Positions 15,555 to 23,354 of a stretch of 64,000 nucleotides of DNA are shown here, one piece after another. A model generated the notes under the pieces. It was not told the DNA's origin, ran no database searches, and saw only the letters and a program-made list of their open reading frames with translations. The DNA is taken from positions 62,001-126,000 of the forward strand of contig NZ_SMKZ01000002.1 in NCBI RefSeq assembly GCF_004349065.1, in the 5' to 3' direction. A program made the translations under genes and the position numbers. The DNA is from Jiangella asiatica. Lineage in GTDB: Bacteria > Actinomycetota > Actinomycetes > Jiangellales > Jiangellaceae. Within the stretch, counting starts at the first letter, position 1, and the number at the start of each line of letters is the position of its first letter.

Positions 15555-16436
15555 CTATGTCTGGCGGTAGAGCCAGGGGGCGCTGGCGCGCAGCGCCGCC
15601 TGCAGCGCGATGAGGAGGTCCGAGCGCACCGACGGCATGGCCTTGGCGGTGCTGGCGACGTCCTGCGCCGGGGTTCCTCTCACTCCCAGCAGCAGCTGCA
15701 GATGCAGCGAGCGGACGTAGTCGAGCGTGTTCTCGCGGGCCGCGGCGCCCGGTGCCGGTGGCGGGGAGTCGTCCTGCCAGGCCAGCGTGAGCCGCTCCAG
15801 CCAGCTCTCCAGCGACTCGATGGCGATGAGGTCGCGGTGCAGGATGGACATGGTGGCGTAGGCCAGCCGCTGCTCCTCGCCGGCGGAGAACCGGTGCCGC
15901 GTCGGTGTGCCGAGCCGCTCGGCGACGACGTCGAGCAGCACCCGTAACTCGTCCGCGCCCAGGTGCCGTGACGCGCTGAGCGCGCCGAGGACGTCGGCAC
16001 CGTGTACGACGGCGTTGGCCCAGCCTTGGCTGGGGGTCCAGCCGCGCAGGTCGCGCTCGGCGAGGAACCAGCCGACGGCTTGGTCGGCCCACGTCAGCAC
16101 CGCGGTCGGATGCAGCCCGTGTGTGGTGTTGTCGCGGGCGATGACCTCGGCCAGGATGCTGGCGGAGTAGGAGCGTCGGAGCACCGACGTGGTGCCTTCC
16201 TCGCCGATGCCCTTGCGCAAACCGACCGCGAGCCCGTCGCCGAGACCGATCAGCAGCTCGTCGTACACGCCCTCGCGGACCCAGGCCTGCAGCACCGAAT
16301 GCGCGATGTCCTCACGCACGTGCGGGTCGGTGTCGCCGAGCATGGTGACCAGCTCGATCGTCAGCTCGTCGAGGGCGGCGCCCTGGGGTAGCCGGAAGCC
16401 CCCCGCGACCACACGCTCCCAGTACGACTGCTGCAC
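15555..16436 (-). CDS. DUF2785-domain protein
   Basis: A 293-residue, mostly helical soluble protein of the DUF2785 family, whose hallmark is the GWANAVVHGADVLGALSASR segment (about residues 140-158). Helical repeats before and after give it a HEAT-like look. No catalytic residues are obvious and no function is known to me. It converges on the LLM gene and is divergent from the sensor kinase, sharing a 65-bp gap with it. Confidence 0.8.
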   Translation of the reverse strand: MQQSYWERVVAGGFRLPQGAALDELTIELVTMLGDTDPHVREDIAHSVLQAWVREGVYDELLIGLGDGLAVGLRKGIGEEGTTSVLRRSYSASILAEVIARDNTTHGLHPTAVLTWADQAVGWFLAERDLRGWTPSQGWANAVVHGADVLGALSASRHLGADELRVLLDVVAERLGTPTRHRFSAGEEQRLAYATMSILHRDLIAIESLESWLERLTLAWQDDSPPPAPGAAARENTLDYVRSLHLQLLLGVRGTPAQDVASTAKAMPSVRSDLLIALQAALRASAPWLYRQT

Positions 16437-16501
16437 GGAGCAATCCTCGCAGAACCCCCTCAGCTGAGGGAAGCGAGGTGCTGCGGGCTACGCTCGACAT
16501 C

Positions 16502-17965
16502 GTGCCGTCGCTCAACGACGTGGTCCACCGTCACACCGACCTCTCCGAGGCCGATCTGGACTGGTTGCATGCCCTGATCGCCGACTGGCAGTTGCTGGCC
16601 GACCTGTCCTTCGCCGACTTGGTGCTCTGGGTGCCCGACCGCGACGGCGACGGCTACCGCGCGGTGGCCCAGATGCGCCCCACCACCGGCCCGACGGCCT
16701 ACGTCGAGGACCTCGTCGGCTCCTACCTGGCCAAGGGGCGCCGGCCACTGATCGATACCGCGTACACCGAGGGCGTCATCCGCCGCGAGGGCGACCCGGA
16801 GTGGTGGGACGACGTGCCGGTGCGGGTCGAGGCCATCCCGGTGCGGCACGAGGGCCGCGTCATCGCGGTCATCGGCCGGCACACCAACCTCGTCGCCGTC
16901 CGCACCCCGAGCCGGCTGGAGCTGTCATACCTGGAGTGCGGCAGCCAGCTCGCCACGCTCATCACCGAGGGCAGGTTCCCGCACTCCCGCGCCACCGACA
17001 TGGGACGGCGCGGCGCGCCCCGGGTCGGCGACGGCCTGGTCCGACTCGACGCCGACGGCGTCGCGCTCTACGCCAGCCCGAATGCGGTGTCGGCGTACCG
17101 GCGGCTCGGCCTGGCCGCCGACCTGGTCGGCCAGCACCTCGGCAAGGCGACCGCGACGCTGGCGCCGCCGCCGGGAGCCCGCGACGAGCCGCTGGAGTCG
17201 GTGCTCGGCGGGCACCAGCACATCCGCACGGAGATCGAGGGCAACGGCGCGGTCATGACGCTGCGCGTCATCCCGCTGGACCCCGGCGGCCGGCACGTGG
17301 GCGCCCTGGTGCTGTGTCGCGACGTCACCGAGGTGCGCCGGCGCGAGCGTGAGCTGCTGACCAAGGACGCGACGATCCGCGAGATCCACCACCGGGTCAA
17401 GAACAACCTCCAGACGGTGGCGGCCCTGCTGCGGCTGCAGTCGCGGCGCATCGCGTCGGCGGAGGGCCGGGCCGCGCTGGACGAGGCGGTGCGCCGGGTC
17501 GGGTCGATCGCGATCGTGCACGAGACGTTGTCGCAGACCGTCGACGACACCGTCGCCTTCGACGACGTCGCCGACCGCCTCCTGGCCATGGTGGCGGAGG
17601 TCGCCTCGACGTCCGCGGAGGTCAAGGTGGGGCGCACCGGCACGTTCGGCGTGCTGGGTGCGGAGATCGCCACGCCGCTGGCGATGACGCTCACCGAGGT
17701 GCTGCAGAACGCCGTCGAGCACGGCCTGGACCGCCGGCAGGGCTCGGTCACGCTGACGGCGGACCGCCGCGACGGCCGGCTCGCGGTGACGGTTGACGAC
17801 GACGGCGTCGGCCTGCCGGACGGCTTCGACCCGGCGACGACGGGGAACCTGGGGCTGCAGATCGTCCGGACCCTGGTCGTCGGTGAGCTGAGCGGCACGC
17901 TGGACATCGGGCCCCGCCCCGACGGCGGGACGCGGGTCGTGCTCGACCTCCCGGTCGCCACCTGA
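16502..17965 (+). CDS. pdtaS: Cytosolic sensor histidine kinase, PdtaS-like (HWE/HisKA_2 type)
   Basis: A 487-residue soluble kinase. The N-terminal sensor (LHALIADWQLLADLSFADLV, about residues 20-40) is a GAF-like domain typical of PdtaS, then a PAS domain (about 175-290). The dimerisation/phospho-acceptor box is IREIHHRVKNNLQTVAALLR (His near residue 298), and the ATPase domain ends with LQNAVEHG, DDDGVGLP and NLGLQIVRTLV. In mycobacteria PdtaS phosphorylates the RNA-binding regulator PdtaR; no pdtaR is in this window. The position beside whiB1 and TB7.3 is conserved. The GTG at 16,502 follows TACGCT by 7 bases without a ribosome site, so a leaderless mRNA is likely. Confidence 0.92.
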   Translation: MPSLNDVVHRHTDLSEADLDWLHALIADWQLLADLSFADLVLWVPDRDGDGYRAVAQMRPTTGPTAYVEDLVGSYLAKGRRPLIDTAYTEGVIRREGDPEWWDDVPVRVEAIPVRHEGRVIAVIGRHTNLVAVRTPSRLELSYLECGSQLATLITEGRFPHSRATDMGRRGAPRVGDGLVRLDADGVALYASPNAVSAYRRLGLAADLVGQHLGKATATLAPPPGARDEPLESVLGGHQHIRTEIEGNGAVMTLRVIPLDPGGRHVGALVLCRDVTEVRRRERELLTKDATIREIHHRVKNNLQTVAALLRLQSRRIASAEGRAALDEAVRRVGSIAIVHETLSQTVDDTVAFDDVADRLLAMVAEVASTSAEVKVGRTGTFGVLGAEIATPLAMTLTEVLQNAVEHGLDRRQGSVTLTADRRDGRLAVTVDDDGVGLPDGFDPATTGNLGLQIVRTLVVGELSGTLDIGPRPDGGTRVVLDLPVAT

Positions 17966-18067
17966 CCACGAGCTGACGCCCTCGCGCCGTCTCCTCGGCG
18001 CGCCTACCTTTCCGGCCGCCTTTGCCCTGGGCGCACATAGGCGTCACCGCTGGGCCGCCATCCGCTG

Positions 18068-18090
18068 ACCATCGCTCCGGCCGCGATGGT
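18068..18090. terminator. Hairpin downstream of the sensor kinase
   Basis: ACCATCGC (18,068-18,075) and GCGATGGT (18,083-18,090) form an 8-bp perfect stem around 7 bases. It lies about 100 bp after the kinase stop, in the 336-bp gap before the whiB1 3' end. The rest of this gap is GC-rich without recognisable genes apart from the tandem hairpins at 18,193-18,279. Confidence 0.45.
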
Positions 18091-18192
18091 GCGTATATGC
18101 CACCAGCGCAAAGCGGATGGGCGCGGTGATCGGAGCCGCAGAGGCGCCCGGGCTCAACGCCGCAGGCCTCGGGCCTGCGCTTGGACATGCCG

Positions 18193-18279
18193 ACGCCCCG
18201 CCGTTGGAGCGTTGGCGGGGCGTGAGCGGAGCCGGCCTGGACATGCCGACGCCCCGCCGTCCGGGGTCTGGCGGGGCGT
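18193..18279 (-). terminator. Tandem duplicated hairpins downstream of whiB1
   Basis: Two copies of the same hairpin, ACGCCCCGCC-loop-GGCGGGGCGT, lie at 18,193-18,223 and 18,249-18,279, each with a 10-bp perfect stem and 11-base loop. They are 56 bp apart, and the shared sequence begins upstream with TGGACATGCCG, so a unit was duplicated. They follow the whiB1 stop (18,302) in its direction of reading and probably end its transcript twice over. Confidence 0.8.
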
Positions 18280-18301
18280 GATGCGTCGGGGATGGTGCTG
18301 A

Positions 18302-18553
18302 TCAGTAAGCGCGCGCCCGGGCTCGGGCGTTGCGGCGCTTGAGCGCGCGACGCTCGTCCTCGGACAGTCCACCCCAGACGCCGGCGTCCTGGCCGCTCTC
18401 CAGCGCCCAGCTCAGGCAGGCTTCGCGGACGTCGCAGCGCCGGCAGACGGTCTTGGCCTCCTCGATCTGGAGCAACGCGGGCCCGGTGTTGCCGATCGGG
18501 AAGAACAGCTCGGGGTCCTCGTCGCGACAGGCGGCACGGTGGCGCCAATCCAT
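18302..18553 (-). CDS. whiB1: WhiB-family iron-sulfur regulator WhiB1
   Basis: An 83-residue Wbl protein. Four cysteines (ACRDEDPE, TVCRRCDV, ACLSWALE) bind a [4Fe-4S] cluster that senses nitric oxide in WhiB1; the GVWGG turn and the basic tail RRALKRRNARAR are the DNA-binding end. The match to mycobacterial WhiB1 is close along the whole length. The ATG at 18,553 has AAGGAG about 11 bases upstream; the frame extends 17 codons further but is not needed. It converges with the pdtaS-like gene, the same arrangement as Rv3219/Rv3220c. WhiB1 partners with the principal sigma factor region 4 in studied species. Confidence 0.96.
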   Translation of the reverse strand: MDWRHRAACRDEDPELFFPIGNTGPALLQIEEAKTVCRRCDVREACLSWALESGQDAGVWGGLSEDERRALKRRNARARARAY

Positions 18554-18932
18554 GGTTCTCACAGCTCCTTTATGGTGGTGCCGGACGGGTGACCGTCCAG
18601 CCACGTTGCACTACGTGAATTCGTTCACGAATCCCTGCCCGGCCGTGTCGCTGGCGACCGGAGGGGGATGGCGCGAAGTTCTGCGTGCGGCCTACCGCGC
18701 GCTCATGGCGCGCGTGTAACCGCGTGGCACTACCAGGGTGACAAGTTCGTAAGGCTTGTACAAGGGCTTTGTGTAATCCGTCTCATGAAGGTCGGTGTAG
18801 CGTCGGTCACAGTTCCAGTCCAAAACGGACAAGATGCGACCATAACGGCCGTCTACGGGGCTGGCAAGGGTCTGAGGACCCTGATCCCGGGGCAGCCCGG
18901 CCGGCCTGGCTTCGTATCGATGGCCGATGCCC
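18554..18932. other. Long upstream region of whiB1, no gene
   Basis: These 379 bp separate the whiB1 start from the end of the diacylglycerol-kinase-like gene. The only clear element is a 10-bp palindrome CTTGTACAAG (18,755-18,764). Base composition is less G/C-rich than in the genes, as expected for a long regulatory region; whiB1 is controlled by Crp-type factors in mycobacteria, but I see no convincing Crp site here. Confidence 0.5.
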
Positions 18933-19886
18933 TCAGTAGGCGACCCGCAGCGCGTTCGGCACCGACGTCAGCACGATCTCCGCGCGCTCGCCGATGTAGT
19001 CGCCGTCCACCTGGACCGGGAGCGGATCGGCGGTCGCGCGCAGCACGACCTGCTTGCGGTCGTGCAGCGAGACGACGTTGCGCCCGCGAGGGCCGCGGCG
19101 GGTGACCATCTGACCCAGCCGCATCAGCGTCGGGCCCAGCCGCAGCCCGGTCAGCCCGAACACGTCGAGACCCGCGTTGAGGTCGGCGTACGGGGTGGGC
19201 CGCAGCGGACGCGCACCCAGGTACGTCCACGGCGTGCAGTTGGTGATGATGACGACGGACAGCCCAGGCACCGGGTGGCCGCCGTCGGCGACCAGCTCGA
19301 TGGTTCCGTGTGCGCGGTCGGGCTGGGCGAAGAAGCGCTTGATCGCGGTGCGCACGTAGAGCGGGACGGTGGACGTGCGGCCGCGGGCCCGCTCGGCCTC
19401 GACGGAGCGGATGACGTCGGCGTCCAGGCCGAAGCCCGCGGCGAAGGTGAAGTAGCGGTCGTCGAGGCGGCCCAGGCCGATGCTCTGCCGCCGGCCGGAC
19501 CGCAGCGCGTCCAGGAGCAGACCGGTCGCCTCGACCGGGCTCTCCGGGATGCCGAGGTTGCGGGCCAGCACGTTGGTGCTGCCGCCCGGGATGATCGCGA
19601 CGTCGGGCCGGTCGGCAAACCCGCCGGGGCCGGGAGCGGGCCGGTCGCCGTCGTCGTCGGCGAGCAGGCCGTTGGCGACCTCGTTGATCGTGCCGTCGCC
19701 GCCGACCGACACGATGAGGTCGACGCCGTCGGCGCGGGCCCGCCGGCTCAGCTCGGTCGCATGGCCGCGATGGGTGGTCTCGGCGACCTCGAGATCGAGG
19801 TCGTTGCTGAGCGCCGCCAGCAGCACGTCGCGGGTGCGCACCGACGTCGTGGTGGCGTTGGGATTGAGCACGACCAGAGCCCGCAT
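18933..19886 (-). CDS. Diacylglycerol kinase-family lipid kinase (DAGK_cat)
   Basis: A 317-residue protein of the DgkB/YegS family. The N-terminal catalytic domain has VVLNPNATTTSVR, LIVSVGGDGTINEVANGLL (the GGDGT nucleotide motif, near residue 60) and IIPGGSTNVLARNLGIPESP; the C-terminal beta-sandwich ends with QVDGDYIGERAEI. Such enzymes phosphorylate diacylglycerol or related lipids, including phosphatidylinositol-linked lipids in mycobacteria; the substrate is open. The ATG at 19,886 has no ribosome site but a TAGGCT hexamer 7 bases upstream, so the mRNA is probably leaderless and transcribed separately from the sigma factor gene behind it. Confidence 0.9.
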   Translation of the reverse strand: MRALVVLNPNATTTSVRTRDVLLAALSNDLDLEVAETTHRGHATELSRRARADGVDLIVSVGGDGTINEVANGLLADDDGDRPAPGPGGFADRPDVAIIPGGSTNVLARNLGIPESPVEATGLLLDALRSGRRQSIGLGRLDDRYFTFAAGFGLDADVIRSVEAERARGRTSTVPLYVRTAIKRFFAQPDRAHGTIELVADGGHPVPGLSVVIITNCTPWTYLGARPLRPTPYADLNAGLDVFGLTGLRLGPTLMRLGQMVTRRGPRGRNVVSLHDRKQVVLRATADPLPVQVDGDYIGERAEIVLTSVPNALRVAY

Positions 19887-19930
19887 GCCCGACAGCCTAA
19901 GAGGCGCGGTGTCGCCGGTGCGGCGGCAGG

Positions 19931-20866
19931 TCAGCGGAACATGCCCTCGCGTAGCTGGATGAGGGTGCGCGACAGCAGCCGCGACACGTGCATCTGCGAG
20001 ATGCCGACCTCGCCGGCGATCTGCGACTGCGTCATGCCGCGGAAGAACCGCAGCACGATGATGCGGCGCTCCCGCTCCGGCAGGCCGGCCAGCAGCCGCG
20101 CCAGCGTCTCGCGGTTCTCCACACCCTCCAGGGCTTCGTCGTCGTGGCCGATGGTGTCGATCGTCGACGGCGCGTTCTCGCCCGGCTCCGGGGAGTCCAG
20201 CGAGACGGTGCTGTAGGCGGCCGCCGTCTCCAGCGCCTCGAGCACCTCCTCCTCGGTGGTGCGGGTGGCCTGCGCGAGCTCGGCGATGGTGGGTGACCGG
20301 CCCAGCTGCTGCAGCAGGTCGGTGGTCGCGGAACTGATCGACAGCCGCAGCTCCTGCAGCCGGCGCGGGACCCGGATGGCCCAGCCCTTGTCGCGGAACC
20401 ACCGCTTGATCTCGCCGAGGATGGTGGGCGTGGCGTAGGTGGAGAACTCCGCGCCGCGCCCGGGGTCGTAGCGGTCGATCGCCTTGATCAGCCCGATGGT
20501 GGCGACCTGCACGAGGTCCTCGTACGGCTCTCCGCGCCCGGCGAACCGGCGGGCCAGGTGCTCGGCGAGCGGCAGGTGCAGCGTCGTCAGCCGGTTGCGG
20601 GCCTCCGCGCGCTCGGGGTCGTCCGGGTCGAGACGGGCGAGCAGGTCGAGCAGCGCCCGGCTGGTGGCGCGGTCGATGCCGGTGCGCTGCTCCGGCGGGT
20701 CGAAGGGATCGAGGTCGGCCGCGTCGAGGACGTCGGAGTCGGACTCCGAGCCGACCGCGGACGCGCCGCCGGCCGCGTCGGCATGGTCCGCATCGAGGGC
20801 TCCAGCGGCCGGCGCTTCGGCTCGGCTGGAGTAGCGCACCTCGGCAGGTCCCACCGGCTGTCTCAA
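19931..20866 (-). CDS. RNA polymerase sigma factor, SigB/SigF/SigG subfamily
   Basis: A 311-residue group 3 sigma factor. An acidic N-terminal extension (about 90 residues) precedes region 2 (LAEHLARRFAGRGEPYEDLVQ, then IDRYDPGRGAEFSTYATPTI), region 3 (DLLQQLGRSPTIAELAQAT) and region 4 (LPERERRIIVLRFFRGMTQS, GISQMHVSRLL). It belongs with SigF of mycobacteria and streptomycetes, general stress or development factors held by an RsbW-type anti-sigma. The TTG at 20,866 overlaps the rsbW stop (TTGA), so translation is coupled; a GTG four or nine codons inward is possible. Confidence 0.92.
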   Translation of the reverse strand: MRQPVGPAEVRYSSRAEAPAAGALDADHADAAGGASAVGSESDSDVLDAADLDPFDPPEQRTGIDRATSRALLDLLARLDPDDPERAEARNRLTTLHLPLAEHLARRFAGRGEPYEDLVQVATIGLIKAIDRYDPGRGAEFSTYATPTILGEIKRWFRDKGWAIRVPRRLQELRLSISSATTDLLQQLGRSPTIAELAQATRTTEEEVLEALETAAAYSTVSLDSPEPGENAPSTIDTIGHDDEALEGVENRETLARLLAGLPERERRIIVLRFFRGMTQSQIAGEVGISQMHVSRLLSRTLIQLREGMFR

Positions 20867-21249
20867 CCTCTCTTCTTGCGCAGCATGATGGACACCCGGC
20901 CGTCCTCCACGCGCGAGTGCACCTCGCCGGCCAGGGCTGACAGGACGGTCCAGGCGAAGCTGTCACGGCTGGGCAGGTCGGTCTTGGCCGCCGGCACCGA
21001 GACCACGACGTCCAGGATGTCGGGGTGGAGCTGGAAGCTGCAGTGCATGGTGGCGCCGGTCGTGGCGAGCGGCAGCAGCATCGCGCCCGCTTCGTCGACG
21101 GCGATGCGCAGGTCCTCGATCTCGTCGAGCGTGAACCCGATCCTGGCGGCCAACCGTGCGGCGGTGGTCCTCAGGACGGTGAGGTAAGCGCTGGACGCCG
21201 GCACCTGCAACTCGACAAGGTCACCGAACGACGAATCGGACTCGCTCAC
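20863..21249 (-). CDS. RsbW-type anti-sigma factor (serine kinase-like ATPase)
   Basis: A 128-residue GHKL-type ATPase. The N box LDEIEDLRIAVDEAGAMLLP (about residues 45-65) is clear; the G boxes are weak, as in many anti-SigF proteins. It should bind the sigma factor encoded directly downstream and release it when an unphosphorylated anti-anti-sigma protein competes; no such partner gene is adjacent. The GTG at 21,249 has GAGGAGG 4 bases upstream; the frame is open 8 codons further but without a site. Confidence 0.88.
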   Translation of the reverse strand: MSESDSSFGDLVELQVPASSAYLTVLRTTAARLAARIGFTLDEIEDLRIAVDEAGAMLLPLATTGATMHCSFQLHPDILDVVVSVPAAKTDLPSRDSFAWTVLSALAGEVHSRVEDGRVSIMLRKKRG

Positions 21250-21437
21250 CAAACCTCCTCGTGTGTGTCGCACCCTCCGAACAGAGTGTCACACGTGGAG
21301 GTGTGCACCGTCAGGTCGGCCACCGGGGCGCGGTGTTCGGAAGGTCACCGAATCCTGTCATCCTCGCTGGTGCGCGCGCCCGTGCCCGGTGCCACGATCG
21401 CATAAAGAAGTTTCGCCCGCGCGGCTAGGCTCGAGGC

Positions 21438-22403
21438 ATGATCGCCGCCTACGCCTCGAAGCTCGACGCCGACGATCCGCTGGCCGGACTCACCGTGGGG
21501 GAGCGGCCGGAGCCCGATGTGCCCGCCGGCTGGACCACCGTGACCGTCCGGGCCGCCGCACTGAACCACCACGACCTGTGGTCGCTGCGCGGCGTCGGCC
21601 TCGACGAGAAACGGCTGCCCATGATCCTGGGCTGCGACGCCGCCGGTGTCGACGAGGACGGCAACGAAGTGGTCGTCCACGCCGTCGTCTCCAACCCCGA
21701 CTGGCGCGACGACGAGACCCTCGATCCCAAGCGGTCGCTGCTGTCCGAGCGCTACCAGGGCACGTTCGCCGAACGGGTCACGGTGCCGCGGCGCAACCTG
21801 GTGCCCAAGCCGCCCGGGCTGACGTTCGAGGAGGCCGCCTGCCTGCCGACCGCGTGGCTGACCGCCTACCGGATGCTCTTCACCCAGGCGGCGGTGCGTC
21901 CCGGCGACACCGTGCTGGTGCAGGGCGCCGGTGGCGGCGTCGCGACGGCGCTGGTGTCGCTCGGCGCCGCGGCCGGGACGCGGGTGTGGGTGACCTCGCG
22001 CGACCCCGCACGCGCCTCCAAGGTGCTGGAGCTCGGTGCCGACCGCCTGTTCCCCAGCGGCGAGCGCCTGCCCGAGCGCGTCGACGTCGTCCTGGAGACC
22101 GTCGGCGCCGCGACCTGGAAGCACTCCCTGCGCTCCCTCCGCCCCGGCGGCACGCTGGTCACCAGCGGCGCGACGTCCGGCTACTCGGCCGACACCGAGC
22201 TGAACCGGGTGTTCTTCCTGCAGTTGCGCATCCTCGGCTCGACGATGGGGACGCGGGACGAGCTGAGGCGCCTGATGGCGTTCTGCGAGCGCTCGGGGGT
22301 CCGGCCGGTCGTGCACGGCGTGCTGCCGCTGGACGAGGCGCGGGAGGGGTTCGCCGCCATGGAGCGCGGCGACGTGTTCGGGAAGGTCGTCTTCACCCCG
22401 TGA
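21438..22403 (+). CDS. Zinc-type alcohol dehydrogenase-like/quinone-oxidoreductase-like protein
   Basis: A 321-residue medium-chain dehydrogenase/reductase. The N-terminal GroES-like half has LNHHDLWSLRGVG and PMILGCDAAGV; the Rossmann motif is VLVQGAGGGVATALVSLGAA (about residues 155-173). The Cys/His set for a structural zinc is missing, so it resembles NADPH-dependent quinone-reductase-like members more than true zinc alcohol dehydrogenases. Substrate unknown. TAGGCT lies 6 bases before the ATG with no ribosome site, a leaderless arrangement. Convergent with the SGNH hydrolase gene. Confidence 0.88.
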   Translation: MIAAYASKLDADDPLAGLTVGERPEPDVPAGWTTVTVRAAALNHHDLWSLRGVGLDEKRLPMILGCDAAGVDEDGNEVVVHAVVSNPDWRDDETLDPKRSLLSERYQGTFAERVTVPRRNLVPKPPGLTFEEAACLPTAWLTAYRMLFTQAAVRPGDTVLVQGAGGGVATALVSLGAAAGTRVWVTSRDPARASKVLELGADRLFPSGERLPERVDVVLETVGAATWKHSLRSLRPGGTLVTSGATSGYSADTELNRVFFLQLRILGSTMGTRDELRRLMAFCERSGVRPVVHGVLPLDEAREGFAAMERGDVFGKVVFTP

Positions 22404-22514
22404 GCGCCCGAGGGAACGTCAGGTGACGTGGTACAGGTAGCGCCCGGGTGCGTCGAGGCGGAACGGTTCGGACGCGCTGACCCGGGTTGTGTGCCGGTGC
22501 TCACGACGTACCGC

Positions 22515-23150
22515 TCACGACGCGGCGCGAGGTACCCGGCGCTCCTTGACCGGCGTCTTGGGCGGCTCGACGCCCAGCCACGGGTACCAGCCGCCGTTGA
22601 GGACGAGGTACGCCAGCAGCCCGTAGCCGGCCTGGTCGGGGTGGAGGCCGTCGTCGGCCCGGGCCCGCTGCCAGGCTCCCTTGCCGGATAGCGGCTCGAA
22701 CGTGGCGATGTAGGGCACGTCGAGGCTCGCGCACAGGGCCGCATAGGCGGCATCGAGCTCGCCGATCCGGCTGACCACGTCGTCGTCGCCGACCGGCGGC
22801 GGGCCGACGACGAGCGTCGGGACGCTCGTCGACGACAGGCCGAACTCCAGCGCGGCGGCGGAGCGAGCCGGCGAGACGCCGCGGTAGGCGTCGGCGACGC
22901 CCACGGCCAGCACCACGCGGTGCTCGTCGCCGCGGGCGAAGCGCGGCGCGCTCTCCATCGGCATCCGCACGACGATCTCCTCCGTCGCCTCGCCACGCAC
23001 GCCCAGCGGGTACGCGGTCAACGCGATCCCCGTGGACGGCGGGGTGCGTGCGGCGACCCGGCCGACCCAGCCCAGTGCCTTCGGATCGCCGACCCCGGCG
23101 ACGAACGAGTCGCCGAAGACGCAGACCCGCACGTCGCGTGGGTCAGCCAC
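22515..23150 (-). CDS. SGNH/GDSL-family hydrolase
   Basis: A 211-residue esterase-type hydrolase. Block I is VCVFGDSFVAGVGD (nucleophile Ser near residue 15), the Gly block is EIVVRMPM-like and less clear, and block V has DDGLHPDQAGY with the catalytic Asp and His. No signal peptide is visible, so it acts in the cytoplasm; the substrate is unknown. The GTG at 23,150 begins directly after the DUF6104 stop codon, so the two genes and probably kgd form one leftward transcript. Confidence 0.88.
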   Translation of the reverse strand: MADPRDVRVCVFGDSFVAGVGDPKALGWVGRVAARTPPSTGIALTAYPLGVRGEATEEIVVRMPMESAPRFARGDEHRVVLAVGVADAYRGVSPARSAAALEFGLSSTSVPTLVVGPPPVGDDDVVSRIGELDAAYAALCASLDVPYIATFEPLSGKGAWQRARADDGLHPDQAGYGLLAYLVLNGGWYPWLGVEPPKTPVKERRVPRAAS

Positions 23151-23333
23151 TCACTCGTCCTCGCTGTCGTCGTCGCTGCGGGCCAGCCAGGTGGCCAGCC
23201 GCTCGACCGCCGTCTCGAACTCCGGGTTCTGGTCGACGAAGTCGCGCATCCGCTCCGCCAGCCAGCCCAGGGTGACCTGCTCGTCGCCGCGGCGCTCGTC
23301 CAACTCCTCGATGCCGCGATCGGTGAAGTACAT
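23151..23333 (-). CDS. DUF6104-family small protein
   Basis: A 60-residue acidic protein (MYFTDRGIEELDERRGDEQV start, LARSDDDSEDE end) matching DUF6104 as I remember it, a small family found beside kgd in many actinobacteria. It follows kgd by 21 bp and abuts the SGNH gene, so it is part of the kgd transcript. The constant placement suggests a link to the 2-oxoglutarate complex, but no function is known. Confidence 0.8.
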   Translation of the reverse strand: MYFTDRGIEELDERRGDEQVTLGWLAERMRDFVDQNPEFETAVERLATWLARSDDDSEDE

Positions 23334-23354
23334 GGTGCTCGAAGCTCCAGCGGA

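Noticed and set aside
18541-18800. Crp-type binding site upstream of whiB1
   Set aside because: Known for mycobacterial whiB1, but no TGTGA-N6-TCACA-like sequence is present here.
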